DNA of 64,000 nucleotides from Hemileia vastatrix (GCA_030280995.1 JASXTE010000011.1:7013501-7077500); one strand, 5' to 3'. Numbered from the stretch's first letter, positions 11,555 through 23,778 are shown. Notes: a model not told the origin generated them from the letters alone. A program made the numbers and translations.

Positions 11555-12940
11555 TTCATTCATTCATGACTTGACAGCTGCAAAAGAATTTCTTCATCTC
11601 GAAGGTTTCAAACAACTTCTTCAAACAAGTTCTTCTAATCCTTATCTACCGGGAGTTGAAAATCCATTCCAGAGGTCCAGGAAAACGTTGCCTGAAGAAA
11701 AAGTAGCGATTATATCTTGTTTTATTGATCTTGTTTTACCCTGCTGTGTTATTCGAGAAGATATTAATAACGTGAGTAATCAAAAAATAATAATATGGAT
11801 GTTTGGGCTGCCTATCTATCTATGATATTTTTTTCGCATTTGCAACCATATAGCTTACATCCCTATTGCATCACATCTTTTTATCTTGTTTTTTTTGTTT
11901 TAATAAACAGAAAATCGAACGTGAGCGTCAAGCTCGGGCCGAACTTGTGAAGCAACGTTCTAAAATTAATAAGCAAGCCATTCAAATTAAAACTGGCTTA
12001 ATTCAAGCCATGCCCTCTCAAGAATCTTTAATTGATCAAGAAAAGAAGAAAGTCTCTAGTAAACTTAAAGCAGAGGAAGAGAATCGGTTGAAAGCGTTGG
12101 AGAAGTGGAAAACTGAAGTAAGTGTACATATACATCTGTATAGTTGTTATCTTGATGAGCTAATCAAGACATGGGCACTTTTTCTTTACCATCATATTCA
12201 TACAGTTAGATAATTCGGAATCAAATCATAAGAAACAAATCAAAGAGCTGTCAGTTCAAGGATTTCTTATTGGGCTCATTAATCAATCCAGATTCCAATC
12301 AATCGGCCAAGATCTTAGAGGGAATCATTATTTTATTTTAAGTCAAAAAAATGTTGATCAAAGTTATGACCATGGCAATTTATCTGATTTACCATATGCC
12401 TGGAGTCATAGTTTAATCATTCATGGCTATAAACCCTCGAGTCATTCATCATTACTTGATCACATTAAACTTCCTGGTGACGGTCTCACTTCACTTTCGA
12501 ACGACTTGAAACATCCCACCAAAACCTCTGCCATTAACGAAGATAAGGATGGTGATGTTATGCAATCAAATCAACAACAAGAAGAAGACGATGAAAAAAG
12601 AGATGAAAACGATGGATGGTTTAGGGTTTCCGACTCTTCCGAAATTAGACAATTGGGATTATGGATTGAATATGAAGCCAAATTGTTGGATTATTATTTG
12701 AATTCAAAATCCCCTTCGAGCTCGGGATTGTTGAAACCTAGTCAAGTTCTGAAATCGATGCCAACGTTTTTGAAAGGATGTGTTGGGGATGATAATGAAT
12801 CAGTTGATGGAAAAGGGTTGGTTCAAAGTCAATCCAAAGTTATTTCTGGGTTGGTAGAGCAGTGTTTTGTGTTTGCTGATTTTGTGGAAGGGAAAGGTGA
12901 AAGAAGTTGTAGGGGGAAGAAAGGTGGGAGAGCTGGCTAG
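9699..12940 (+). CDS. zf-4CXXC_R1 (CDCA7-like) chromatin protein with DDT/WHIM-like regions, seven exons
   Basis: Exons: 9699-10270, 10368-10490, 10578-10653, 10726-11461, 11578-11771, 11911-12117 and 12206-12940. All introns are GT-AG, phases agree throughout, and the total of 2643 nt gives 880 aa. The N-terminus (about 150 aa) is Ser/Pro/Lys-rich and looks disordered, with KKRKR near residue 93. The finger has CHQCREPF, then CHTTYCDKC, then WRCPMCKDYCNCSRC (exons 1-2). This is the R1/CDCA7 zinc-binding pattern; in other organisms such proteins act with HELLS-type remodelers at methylated chromatin. After a Lys/Ser/Pro linker (exon 4 start) come NIREFFYRFRHLV (DDT-like), a coiled Lys/Glu helix (KIERERQARAELV) and SIGQDLRGNHYFIL (WHIM-like). 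The C-terminus is acidic, with IRQLGLWIEYEAKLLDYYL. The start is the ATG in AAAAAATGTC; upstream in-frame Mets exist. A chromatin-assembly role is inferred. Confidence 0.85.
11518..11566 (+). repeat. (TTA)n / (CATT)n microsatellite in an intron
   Basis: About eleven TTA units run directly into four CATT-type units. They lie inside the fourth intron (11462-11577) of the zinc-finger gene, just upstream of its acceptor TTGACAG. Confidence 0.85.
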
Positions 12941-13709
12941 ATGAGTTTACCTTGTTATGGTTTGTTATAATTGGATGATTTTTGGTTTGGTTTAATTTAA
13001 TTTATTGTTTTGATGGTTATTTTGGTTTGGGTTGATTAAAGAACTTGAGACTGGATAGTTTAGTTGAGTAGAGTTGGTCTGTTTGTTTGGTTTGGTTTGT
13101 TAATTGAATGCCATGCAGTGCAACTTTGTGTGATTGATTGGCTGGTTTTAGTTTAGTTAATGGACAATCAAGAAGGTATAAATGCATTATAATGGTTTTA
13201 TTTTTTATTATTTTTTTTTTTTTGAGGGGGGGAAAGGTTTCATTTTTAATATTATTTCCCTTTTTTATTTATTTATTTGGTTTGGTTACTTTTTTCTTTT
13301 GAAATAAAAATAAAAAATGAAAATAAATAAACTGTGAGCTTGGGATTACATCTTACAAGCCTGGCTGACTTTAGCCTGAAAACTCCATTCCAAGATGCTA
13401 TGATAAATGGCAGACTTGGGGTTAGAGGGCTCAAACATGAGGTTGAATACTCCCTAGTTTTGTGCTAAGATATAAGATATAAGATATGGGCATGTGTGTA
13501 TCAGGTGCTGATTCATCATGAGAAAGGGACGGAGTGTGTGATTGATGTAGATGGACCTAAAATAAAAGGATGATGTGTTGAGGTACAGACATGCTGTTTA
13601 AGTACACCTATCCTGGGCAGGTGTAGTTCAAGTAAAAATGACTTACTTCACCACAGGATTTTTATTTATTTACTTATTTTTTTTTTTTGGGGGGGGAAAG
13701 GGGTGTATG
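12941..13709. other. 3' flank of the zinc-finger gene
   Basis: This stretch probably holds the 3' UTR and terminator. It contains two T-tracts (about 13209-13223 and 13670-13688), each followed by a G run and AAAGG. No gene is supported. The right end abuts the first base of the gypsy I 3' LTR. Confidence 0.5.
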
Positions 13710-14144
13710 TGTCTTGGCTTGTATGGTAGGTAAGAAAGATTTTAAAAGATTAAATTTAGAGTAGAATGGACATATTTATGGACTTATTATGGTGTAATTA
13801 AATATTGTTTATATAACTCTTTATTGTTTTCTTTATTTTCATTCTGATGTTGAACAGTATACAAAGATTTTAATATTATATATATATATTTTTTATATTA
13901 CAAACATAACTTGACTGCAATGATAAATATTTTAGGAGATAGAACTTGTATTTTGAAAAAGGTTTGAAATTTAGGATCAAGATTAATTGAAACATAAGAT
14001 TGAATGATTTAAAAAACAACAAAGAATAACAATTTTTTTTATAAGTATCAACTAATAAGATATGAATTCATTCAAGTCAACACAGTCATTGATCAAATAA
14101 TTAATAAAGTTTAAGGTGTGATAATGTGAGAGATGATGTGAAAT
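13710..14144 (-). repeat. 3' LTR of gypsy I, first segment
   Basis: It starts TGTCTTGGC and matches the visible start of I's 5' LTR (55299 onward), including TATTTATGGACTTAT and the block around GAACAGTATACAAAG. Element B is inserted at its right end, and the LTR resumes at 42250. The 5 bases to the left, GTATG, would be the duplication of element I, but its right-hand copy is outside the window. Confidence 0.7.
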
Positions 14145-14573
14145 TGTTAGGATTTGGTTGAGAGGTGTAGAGGAGGAGCACTATGGAAGCTATGCATTCT
14201 AAAGAGGCAGAAGAGTGGATATTGCATTAAGGGGGTTTTATACAGGGCAAGTGCTGTGGAGCACTCCTCATCATGCTCCTCATCAGACACTGTGGAGCCT
14301 CTGTGGAGTGCTCCTCATCAGACAAATTATATAGTAATCCAGTTACTTCTTAATCTCACTTCTGTATCAGCATAGTCAGTCCCGTCTCACTGTTGGTAGT
14401 CCTAACATAGTCAGTCTAGTTAGTCTCACTGCTTAGTAGTATAGTCAGTCCCGTCTCACTGTTGGTAGTCCTAACATAGTCAGTCTAGTTAGTCTCACTG
14501 CTTAGTAGTATAGTCAGTCCTGTACTAGGCTAGCATCAGCGCTAGTAGTAGTCCACCTTCTTAAGCCCTACCA
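14145..14573 (+). repeat. 5' LTR of element B with an internal 69-bp tandem duplication
   Basis: It begins TGTTAGGATTTGG and ends CCCTACCA. Two adjacent 69-bp units, each starting TAGTCAGTCCCGTCTCACTG, occupy 14373-14441 and 14442-14510. The 3' LTR (32757-33043 plus 42221-42244) has only one unit, so the duplication arose in this copy or was lost from the other. Confidence 0.9.
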
Positions 14574-14610
14574 TTTTGTCCAATCATAACTAATGCACTA
14601 CTGAAGAGCA

Positions 14611-15086
14611 ATGAATCCCTCAGGTCAACCTGATGCAACAACCCTTGCTGTAATTCATGAACAAAATGCCAGACTCATGGAAAGGCCCTCATACTGCGGA
14701 CCAACAGAAGCAGAACTAGATGCTGCCAAAGCTGAGGCACAGGAAAGGCCTATAACACAAGCACTGCTTATTGAAGGCCCGAAAACTGCAGTCCCAGCAA
14801 TCTTTGATGGAAAGTGGGGCCCCCAGGCAGATCAGTATACATCACTGATAAATCTTTATGTCCTTTTCAACAGTCATCAGTTCCTAGATGAGTGATCAAA
14901 AATTGGGTTCACAATCTTCCACCTCACAGACAAGGTGGCACACTGAGCAAGGCCATATACAAAGGAGCTCCTTGGAAATGGCTAGTTGGAAACAGATTTA
15001 CCTCAGTTCATGGCAGCATTTGAATTAGGTTTTGGTGACCTCAATGTGGCCACAACCTCAGAACATGCTCTCAACCAGTTGCAAAA
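14611..15086 (+). pseudogene. Element B gag, N-terminal part (broken)
   Basis: The frame starts MNPSGQPDATTLAVIHEQNA and continues in the style of fungal gypsy gag (PAIFDGKWGPQADQYTSLI). After a stop at 14893 the same frame still reads FTIFHLTDKVAH, TKELLGNG and MAAFELGFGDLNVATTSEHA, with two further stops. Element C then interrupts it, and the protein resumes at 28429. Gag forms the particle that packages the element RNA. This copy cannot do so. Confidence 0.8.
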
Positions 15087-15091
15087 GAAAC

Positions 15092-15825
15092 TGTCAAGGG
15101 GTGCTTTTGGTGTAGAAGATTTTATTGTGGTCCAACAGTGATGAAAGGTGGGAAACACTCAAGATTTCAAAAGAGGTACAAATGTATTATCTTTATAATT
15201 TAATACTCAATAAAAAGGTAAAAAGCTTATTATTATTATTACTTTGAAGACTCTAGAAATACACAGTTGTAAATACTAAGGTGGTAATAGTAGTAATAGA
15301 ATGGGTTGTAAATATAATATTGTTTGTAAAGTAAGTAAGAATGGAATGAATCAAAACAGCCAAATTGAGAGGCCTTATATAGGCAAAAAGGAGAGAAACT
15401 AAAGAATTAAAAATTCTATATACATGAGTATCAGAGAAAGAAAAATTCCACAATTAGACATTTCAAATATTAAAGTTGTTCTATAAAGAATGGGCCCATA
15501 TACTGTATTTATCTGTATATGCCCATTTTATTTTATTTATTTTAATTTTCTGTAAATGTCAAAGTAAAAATAAAAATAAAAATATTTGATTTAATATTTA
15601 ATATTTTTAGTTTTCTTGTCAGCTGTCATGAGGATGCTGTCACAGAATAAAATATATGAGGAAACAATAGAATTATATCTTTACTTATTTTTACCTATTA
15701 ATTAGTCCAAATTGTATAAGTAATTAATAAATTAAGTATAAATCATTAAATGAGAGGTAAAGGCATATCTCTACTCTAGTAAACAGCTAATTATTCACTG
15801 GGTAAGTTTAGTAGCCTGGATGAGA
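15092..15825 (-). repeat. 3' LTR of element C
   Basis: It starts TGTCAAGGGGTGC and ends GCCTGGATGAGA, the usual CTGACA end being mutated. The adjacent ATCCCTCACTCT corresponds on the minus strand to the GAGTGAGGG polypurine tract also seen at D, M and I. Confidence 0.88.
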
Positions 15826-15868
15826 ATCCCTCACTCTAAAAAAATAATAATAATAAATGCTATGATTT

Positions 15869-18800
15869 TTACTTTTTATATTTCTTTAGTAGATCAGGAA
15901 GGTTAGATATCTCTTTCCCAGGAGTCCACAAATTACATTCAGAAGATTTATTCTTGAATCTCAATAAGTATTCTGTACCTTTTTCAGCAGTGACAATTCT
16001 GTCATTTAGAATTTTATCCATTTCTGCTGTTTCAGTGATTTCATTAGGGGTTTTCTTTCGTCTTCCCCTCCTTTTGGGAAATAAATCACTATTGGATGTG
16101 TAAGGTTTCAAAAGAGATATTGGAAAAACAGGATGTTTCCTGTCATATAGAGAGTACAGGATAACCTCAACTGCATTATCCCCAACCATTCTTCTGACAA
16201 CAAATGGACCTACAAATGGGTCTTTTAATTTCTTATTACCTTGTAAATTGAAGCAGACTGTAGAAATCAGTACTTCATCACCCTTCTTAAAAGTGTATTC
16301 TTTATGGGATTTCTCCCACCTCTTCTTCTCATCTTCAAAAGATTTTTCAATACATTTTTGAGAATGACTTGTGCAAAAATGTTGCATTTGAAGAAATAAT
16401 TTAACACCAGGATGTAAATCCAATTTAGGTATTTTATTATTGAGATTTGGAGAAGGAGTATATGGAACATATCCAAGCCAGAGCTCAAAAGGCTTTCTCT
16501 GAGTAGCAGAATGAACAGTGCTATTTTAAGAAAATTCCAAACAGAGAAGTAAGGTGACCCAATCATGAGTGAACCTGTCATTGTCTTTGTACTAAAGGCC
16601 AAGGGCACAATACCTTCTTATCATGTCCTCTAAAGTCTGAATCATTCTTTCAGCTAATCCATCAATCTGGGGGTGATGAGCAGTAGAAAGCTTCAGATCA
16701 CAACCACAAAAACTCATCAGAGACATCCGAAATTCAGAAGTGAATTTAGGGTCTCTGTCAGAGATTATGGATTTTGTTAAACTAGCAGTATTAAAAATAT
16801 AAGACCACCATTAGAAGGCTTATACTTTAGTGGAAATATCCTTGTGAGTAGGGATGAATTTACACATTTTTGTGAATCTTTCCACATTAACCCAGCAAGA
16901 GTTATAACTGTCTTTACCAGCAATAGGAAATCCTGTTACAAAGTTATTGTTTATAATCTTCCATGGTGCATCAGGAGATTTAATATGTTGCATCAATCCA
17001 GATCTTTTTTCAGTTAATCTTTTTGATTTCTGCAAGAATCACAGCATTCAACATATATTTTGGTGTCTTCAGAAATATTAGCCCACCAATCAGTGTTCTT
17101 AACTCTGATCATTGTTTTCTCAAAATCAAAATGTCCCACCAAAATGTCATCATGACCAATTTTCAAAATGATTTCTTTCATAGAAGGAGGAATAACAATA
17201 ACATTACTCAACTTTCTTCTATAATAGAGGTAGCCTTCATCAATTGAAAATTTACCTTTTTCCAAAGCAATCTGGTACATTGGTGGGAAGGTTTTAATTA
17301 ATGCTTGTATTGAAGCATTCTTTGTATCCTTTAAAATAGTACACAGCTTTTTTAAGTCAGTGTCTTTATCATATGAATCCAGAATAAGCTGTAATAGGTC
17401 TTCCTCCATATCAACCACATATATCCCATGAATATGAACAATTTCATCCTCAGGGTCATATGCACAATTAGAGTCATTGTTTGGCAAATGTAACCTTGAT
17501 AACATATCCACATTTGAGTGAACAATACCAGCCCTATAAATTGTTGTCATCCTTCCTCTGTATTCCTGAACAGCCAGATGCCATTTGAACATGTGTCTGT
17601 TAGGTTTTTTTAAGTTCAAGAGAGAATTTACTGCACTGCAGTCAGTGACAAGCTCAAGTTTCTGGTCATCCAGATAATAAAGTAGTTTCTCCAGAGCCCA
17701 CACAACTGCCAAAAACTCAAGTTGAGTGGCACCATATTTCAATTCACTATTTCTCAAGGTTCTTGAAATATAACTAATTAATACTTCTGATAATTTGTCA
17801 TTCATAACTTGTTTTTGGAGGAGAGAAGTACCAAGGCCAATGAAACAAAAATCAGTTTACAAAACAAATGGTTGAGTTAAGTCAGGCAAGGCAAGAATAG
17901 GTGCTAAAATCAAACAATGTTTCAGGGTCAAAAGCTCTTTGTTTTTCATTGTTCTAGACAAAAGCAACATATTTTTTAGTTAATTGAGTGAGGGGTAATA
18001 CTATGAATTGATAATTTTCAATGTATTGTCTATAGTATCCACACATTCCCAAAAAACTTTGGAGCTCTCTTACTGTATCAGGAGCTTTTACCTGTTGTAT
18101 GGCTGCCACTTTATTCCAGTCAACACATATCTTTAATCCTGAGACAACATGACCAAGCGATTTCAAAGAATGAAAATCAAATTTGTATTTTTTCAAGGCA
18201 AGTGTCATATTTATCTCATCCATCCTATGGAACACTTTACACAGATGGCTAAGGTGGTCCTCAAGTGTCTTGGAGAATCTGATGATATCATTAATATAAA
18301 CCATTAGCCATCCTTCAATTATTTCTTGATGGAATGTGTTATCCATAAATTTCTGAATAACTGAAGGGGCATTTTTGGGCCAAATGGCATCCAAATATAC
18401 TTATATATACCCATATGAGTAGAAATCATCAGAAAATTCTGTGAATTCTTCTCAAAAGGTACATGGTGATATCCTTTATTACCATCTAAACAGCTGATAT
18501 ATTTAGCACCTTGTAAGGTAGCATGAATAGAGCTAGTTCTGGGTAAAGGATAGATATCATCTACAGTATAATTATTTAATGCTCTATAATTACCACATAA
18601 CCTGGAATTGTCTTTCTCATAAGAAATTAGGACAGGTGAGATAACACAATGTCTAGGTGTTTCAACTACCTTTTCAATAATATTCATTTTTAAAAGGGTA
18701 GAGATATTATCTTCAATATCTTTTCTTATAGTGGGAGAGGCAGGATAAGGCTTCTTCTTTAAACTAGCTTGTATTTCAGTTAATTGGAAAGATAAAAAAA

Positions 18801-19549
18801 GCTTCATTTTGTCTTTTACCAACCCTAATTCATGTGACCCATGAGCAAAGGCCATAGGAAAAGATTTTATCAACTGAATGATGGAATCTTATTCCTCACC
18901 AGAAATTTGTTCTCCAAAAGAAGCTATGTCAATTTCAGACAGAAGGGCAGGCATTTATTTTTTAGATCTTCCTCTATATTGAACTACAGAATGACATTTG
19001 TTCAATCCTGGTGTTAAAAATTTCTTTGGGGAGGAAATTTTAAATTTTCTTTTCCCATTCAACCCAATTGTGAAGCATTGGTTTGGGGGATCAAGCTTGA
19101 TGCCATATTTGGTTAATATATAATTTACAACAATGAACCAATTGCTTAAGTTATCATATTTAATAACAACAAAGTTACAAATATCTCTTACAAAGCCATG
19201 GTTATATTTGAAAAATACTGTAGCTTTGTATTTATCAATGGGAGACAAAACAGAGCCATAACCTCTCCAATGTTAAGAAATGACAGGAATAAGTTATGAT
19301 TTATAATCCTGAACAAATGAAGCAAGTGCTTTTTCAGATACAACACTTCCTCCAGAGCCAGAGTCCAAAACAACCTCAATGTTATTTCCATTAATCAAGA
19401 CAGGTCCTTAAAAGGGGCAATAATAACTGAGATGTCCTCAAGATTTCTTATGATTTCAGCATCTTGAACTGTAGACAAATCATTGTTATTAACGTCAATA
19501 TTATCTAAATATTGAATATCTTCCTCCAGCATCAAGATTTCATGGTTAG
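15869..19549 (-). pseudogene. Element C pol (protease to chromodomain), broken
   Basis: From right to left on the minus strand: protease (VVLDSGSGG, about 19350-19375), RT (RLCGNYRALN near 18590; YINDIIRFSK near 18290, where the YxDD box reads YIND), RNase H (about 17500-17880), the HHCC finger (HDDILVGHFD, near 17135), the integrase core (16600-16990) and a chromodomain ending LLKKYKK at 15869. Stops and frameshifts split it into at least six open pieces. Protein identity to element D is high, so C and D belong to sister families that differ mainly in their LTRs. Confidence 0.9.
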
Positions 19550-20726
19550 TGTCAGCCTAGGTATCTCCAGAACTGAGTAATTCTCATCTTTAAAATAAGA
19601 TAACCTTAATTACATTAAGCTTATTACTTAAAAATAAGGTTAAAATACTTCTATATATGGTTATAATACATATATATATAATTATGACACTATTATATGA
19701 CTTATAGTAGTTTAAATAGCTTAAACATAGGCTAATAATACTTATTAAGGTATTAATGAAGTCATAATATACTTATCTCAAGTGATATTAAGTAATTATA
19801 GACATAAATAAGCTTATATGTATACATAAACCTCATATTCAGTGAAATATGTAGTTATATTATGTATATTTAAGCCTATAAGTGGGTATTAACCTCTTAA
19901 TAGCCTATAAACTTTATTTTTCTGCTTATTTTAGGTCATATGGAAGTATTTGGTGGACTCACAAAACCAACACAAGCATATACACCTATTTCAGGCGCAT
20001 ATATCTAGTTTGGACAGCTCAATCTGCTTCCTTGGATGGATTTTCACAGATTTATGGGATGTGATATGATTACTGGGTTAATATAGATGCTTGGGGATGT
20101 TATTGGGGGTTTGGAAAGTTAATTTGGTTCTTTTATATGCTTTGGGTTTCAGTATATACTCTTTGGATGAGTTATTTTACCTGTTTCTTTATGGTATCTG
20201 CTTTTATCTGTTTATTCTATTTATGGTATGGGTCTGTGGTATCATTAATTGAGATGGAGGGTCCTTACTGGAGGTCTGGGTGTTGAAACTTCTTGAAGTG
20301 GATGCCATGGGGAGGTGATGGGCCCTCACAGTGATGTAATTTCCGGGGATAGAGGTGACATCATCTGGATTGAAGGTCTGTGCACTCCAGTGGATTTTGC
20401 TATAAGTAAGGGAGGATTTGATGGGTAATTGGACATCACTTACTTACTAAACTTCAAATAAATATTTTAAAACAATTATTATCATATATAAAAATATTAT
20501 AAAGTATTTATGAAATGATATTATCTTTTTATAAGCTATAACTATATTTTATTGATCTATTTTCCACCACTAGCATGCATAAAATCCAAGTATTGTGAGT
20601 TTATATTGAGAATAACTATTTTATTAGTCTTCCTTTGAGGTTTTATCACTAAATCATTTAATAATAAGTAGTAGGACCATTAATATTTACTATTAAATCA
20701 TACTTAAATACTAGCACACACTGACG
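19550..20726 (+). repeat. 5' LTR of element E (family F, copy 2)
   Basis: It is a 1177-bp homologue of the solo LTRs of family F, starting TGTCAGCCTAGG and ending CACTGACG. No 5-bp duplication flanks it. ATTGGGGGTCTTTC, matching the primer-site position of other elements, follows directly, and gag comes next. It is therefore a 5' LTR rather than a solo LTR. The LTR reading frame seen in sister copies is interrupted here near 20064. Confidence 0.85.
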
Positions 20727-20744
20727 ATTGGGGGTCTTTCATTA
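20727..20744 (+). promoter_or_regulatory. Primer-binding-site candidate of element E
   Basis: ATTGGGGGTCTTTCATTA lies immediately after the LTR. It aligns with the motif at the same position in elements C, D, I and K. It does not begin with TGG, so it does not pair with a tRNA 3'-CCA end. Confidence 0.6.
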
Positions 20745-21236
20745 GTTATTACTTATTATTTAGTATAAGCCTTAGGAAATGATTTATACTCTAGTATATC
20801 TCAAAAAAAACAAAATATTTGGGACTGAAGCACATTGGTGGGTCATCATAACTCAGTGAATGCGGAAAAGAACCCTTATAATAATTGTACTAATTTTTTA
20901 TAATTAAAATTAGATATTTACAGTAGTAACTGTACCCAATATAAACTTAATTTCACTTGGTATTTGGTCACCAATATAACACCCAATTAAATTGGTATTT
21001 TCTTAAAGCATGGTAAGCAAATTATTCACTCTTTTAAAGGTCTAGTTAAACATATTATTTTATTTTTAACATATTTTTTCAAATTTTTCTTATATTTTAT
21101 TTAAATAAATAAAGATATAAATTCAGGGTAAGCTCCAGTGCTTTTATTAGTAATTGTATTGCTAATATTCTTTGTCCACTAATTACCATATAGGTTTTAC
21201 CTTTTGATGACATGTAAAATTTTTATTTAAGACACA

Positions 21237-22493
21237 ATGAGTGCTCCACACAAAAATTTAGTTGAAAAACCTGCTTATAACACCAGGTCTAAAGCTAAAA
21301 ACATTGCTCCAGGACATCACCATGGAGGGTCAATCCTACCCATAACCAGAGTCTATGAGTATAGAGAAAAAGGACGCCCTTCTAAAAAAGATAACAATCA
21401 AAAAGACTTTACCTCCTCTGCAGGATCAACTGTCCCATCTGGCCAAACAGGTTCTGAAACTAGAGGAATCAAAGTCTACCATGCTAAAGGAGGTAGAGCA
21501 GTTGCAAAAAAACTGCAAGGTGGGGTTCCAGCAGATGAATCAAACCTTGGAAGAGTTAAAGGTATGGCATCCAAACCAACATCACCCTACCCAAGGAGGG
21601 TCACATCATTCCCAGGAAAAAATCCTGGTAGAGAAATGGAAGTGGAATTGGTTCCACCAGCAGTGGTCAAGCCACAATTGCGACAGGGATCCACCCCCTC
21701 ATCAGACTGCCTCAGATCACCCCTACAAAGGAAAGAAAAAGGGCCAAAAGTCAGGGCTTTCTCCTATCCTGCGGTAAGTAGATTAACCTCTCAGATTGAA
21801 CACAGTACTGATGATTACAAAATAGGTAATGTTATTGAAGTAAAATCTATACAGAAAACTGAGGAGGACTTAAGAAAATTAGGTTTTGATGTAGATACAC
21901 CTGATTTATCTTTTGTTAATAACAACAGTACTATTTATAATAATACAACAGTTAACCCTCAGTTGCAACCACTTATTAGTGAGATGAGAAGTTCACAAAA
22001 CAGTGAAAAAATTGAGAAGGAAGACATGGAGTACTTTAATAATAACCCAACTGTCCATAGAATTGTTCCAGCATTATGGAATAGAATGACTGAGTGTGAG
22101 GAACAGACAGTTAAGCTCACAAGTGATACAATTTTGTCCTTGAAATTGAACATTTCTCAACTGGCAACAAGAAATAAAGAATTAGAGAATGAACACTTGG
22201 CTCCAACTCTTAAATATGATTCTTTAAGTAATAAATATAGTGAACTCTCAAACAAATTCTGTGAGTTAGAAAAATTGTATGAAACACATTTATTAAAATC
22301 TGAATCAAGAACTAAGTTATCTTTTGCACAAAAAAATCAGAGTGTCTCTGATCTGTTACAAAGATTAACTAAAGTTGAGATTGAAACTGCTAATCTACTA
22401 ATGAATCAGGATAATCATAAGTATACACAGTATAATAATAATCCATTCATTGGAAAAAATGAATCTCAATCATTTCCCATACCACCACAATAA
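21237..22493 (+). CDS. Element E gag, N-terminal half (interrupted element)
   Basis: This open frame has 418 codons. The first 180 or so are low in complexity (YNTRSKAKN near residue 14, GRPSKK near 46) and overlap a second frame at 21355-21777. From about residue 190 it becomes gag-like: a long Glu/Lys-rich coiled coil (MTECEEQTVKLTSDTILSLK, then LATRNKELENEHL) similar in position to the gag coiled coil of element D. It stops at 22491-22493 before a family-F solo LTR. The rest of gag resumes at about 23784. A structural role in the retrotransposon particle is assigned from family membership. This copy is not functional as a whole. Confidence 0.75.
   Translation: MSAPHKNLVEKPAYNTRSKAKNIAPGHHHGGSILPITRVYEYREKGRPSKKDNNQKDFTSSAGSTVPSGQTGSETRGIKVYHAKGGRAVAKKLQGGVPADESNLGRVKGMASKPTSPYPRRVTSFPGKNPGREMEVELVPPAVVKPQLRQGSTPSSDCLRSPLQRKEKGPKVRAFSYPAVSRLTSQIEHSTDDYKIGNVIEVKSIQKTEEDLRKLGFDVDTPDLSFVNNNSTIYNNTTVNPQLQPLISEMRSSQNSEKIEKEDMEYFNNNPTVHRIVPALWNRMTECEEQTVKLTSDTILSLKLNISQLATRNKELENEHLAPTLKYDSLSNKYSELSNKFCELEKLYETHLLKSESRTKLSFAQKNQSVSDLLQRLTKVEIETANLLMNQDNHKYTQYNNNPFIGKNESQSFPIPPQ
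21355..21777 (+). CDS. Second reading frame overlapping element E gag
   Basis: This 140-codon frame lies inside the gag N-terminal region in a different phase. It contains a coiled-coil-like stretch (QDQLSHLAKQVLKLEESKS), EKWKWNWF, DPPPHQ and HPYKGKKKGQ. The minus-strand frame 39703-40293 of element D has the same order (QQISNLSSHIKELK, VEQWKWDYL, HPPPHPYQQSRRKK), and element I keeps the end (GKWEWI, HPHPYKGK at 52847-53062). The phase overlapping it in E and D is far less alike. The stop codon lies in CGGTAAGTAG, a splice-donor-like string, as in D. The function is unknown; it may be the true start of gag, reached by splicing or frameshifting. Confidence 0.55.
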   Translation: MSIEKKDALLKKITIKKTLPPLQDQLSHLAKQVLKLEESKSTMLKEVEQLQKNCKVGFQQMNQTLEELKVWHPNQHHPTQGGSHHSQEKILVEKWKWNWFHQQWSSHNCDRDPPPHQTASDHPYKGKKKGQKSGLSPILR

Positions 22494-22601
22494 AAACCAT
22501 CTGTTGGTAGTGTCAAGTCTGAAAATACAAATGTAAGTCACAAATCCGTGAAAGAGGAAATAAAAGACCATTCATCCTGAGTAAATGAGTAATTGAATTT
22601 A

Positions 22602-23778
22602 TGTCAGTATAGTCTAGTATATAAGTATGATATAATAGTGTTATTTTATGGTCCTACTACTTATTAATAAATGATTTAGTGATTAAACCTCAGGGGAAGA
22701 CTAATAGAATAGTTATACTCAAATAAAACTCACAATACTTGGATTTAAATGCGTGCTAGTGGTGGAAAATAGAAGAATAAAATATAGTTATAGCTTTTAT
22801 AAAGATAATATCAATTTATAAGGGCTTTATAATATATTTCTGAATACTAATAATTGTATTGAAGTGTTTGTTTGAAGTGTAGTAATTGAATGATGATAAT
22901 AAACCGTCAAAATCCCCCTTTACTTATACCCAAATCCACTGGAGTGCACAGACCTTCAATCCAGATAATGTCACTGCTATCCCCGGCAATTACAGCACTG
23001 TGAGGGCCCATCACCTCCCCATGGCGTCCACTTCAAGAAGTTTCAACACCCAGACCTCCAGTAAGGACCCTCCATCACTATTAATAATAACACAGAGTCA
23101 TACCATAAATAGAAAACCCAGATAAAAGCGGATACCATAAAGAAACAGGTAAAATAAATGATCAAAAAGAGATTTAATGAAACTAAAAGCATATAAAGGA
23201 AACAAATAAAATGTCCAAGCCCCCAATAACATCCCCAAGCATCCACATTAACCCAGAAACATCCTTCCAACCCATAAATCCATGAATAACCATCCAAGGA
23301 AGTAATTTTAGTTGTCCAAACTGGGTGTATGCGCCTGATATAGGTGTCTATGCTTCTGTAGGCATTTTGAGTCCACTGATTTCGTCCATATGAACTAAAA
23401 TAAGCATAAAAACAAAGGTTATAGGCTATTAAGGGGCTAAAACCCACTTATATACCTAAATATACATAATATACTGCATATTTCACTGAATATGAGATTT
23501 ATGTATACATATAAGCTTATGTATGTCAATAATTACTTCATATCACTTAAGATAAGTATATTATGACTCCATTAACATCTTAATAAGTATTATTAGGCAA
23601 TGGATAAGCTATTTAAACTATTATAAATTATATAATAGAATAATAATTATATATATATATAATAAAATAATATATATTATTATTTTAACCTTATTTTTAA
23701 GATATAAGCTTAATCTAGTTAAGGTTATCTTATTTTAAGCATAAGAAATACTCAATCCTAAGGATATTTAGGCTGACA
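22602..23778 (-). repeat. Solo LTR, family F, copy 3 (inverted)
   Basis: It is 1177 bp long with TGTCAG...CTGACA ends and is flanked by ATTTA at 22597-22601 and 23779-23783. It interrupts the gag of element E, a member of the same family in the opposite direction. The LTR-sense frame at 23043-23447 is open for 134 codons and includes the aromatic-rich stretch VNVDAWGCYWGLGHFICFLY. Confidence 0.93.

Noticed and set aside
19550..20726. Considered as a fourth solo LTR of family F
   Set aside because: It lacks a 5-bp duplication and is followed directly by a primer-site-like motif and gag, so it is the 5' LTR of element E.
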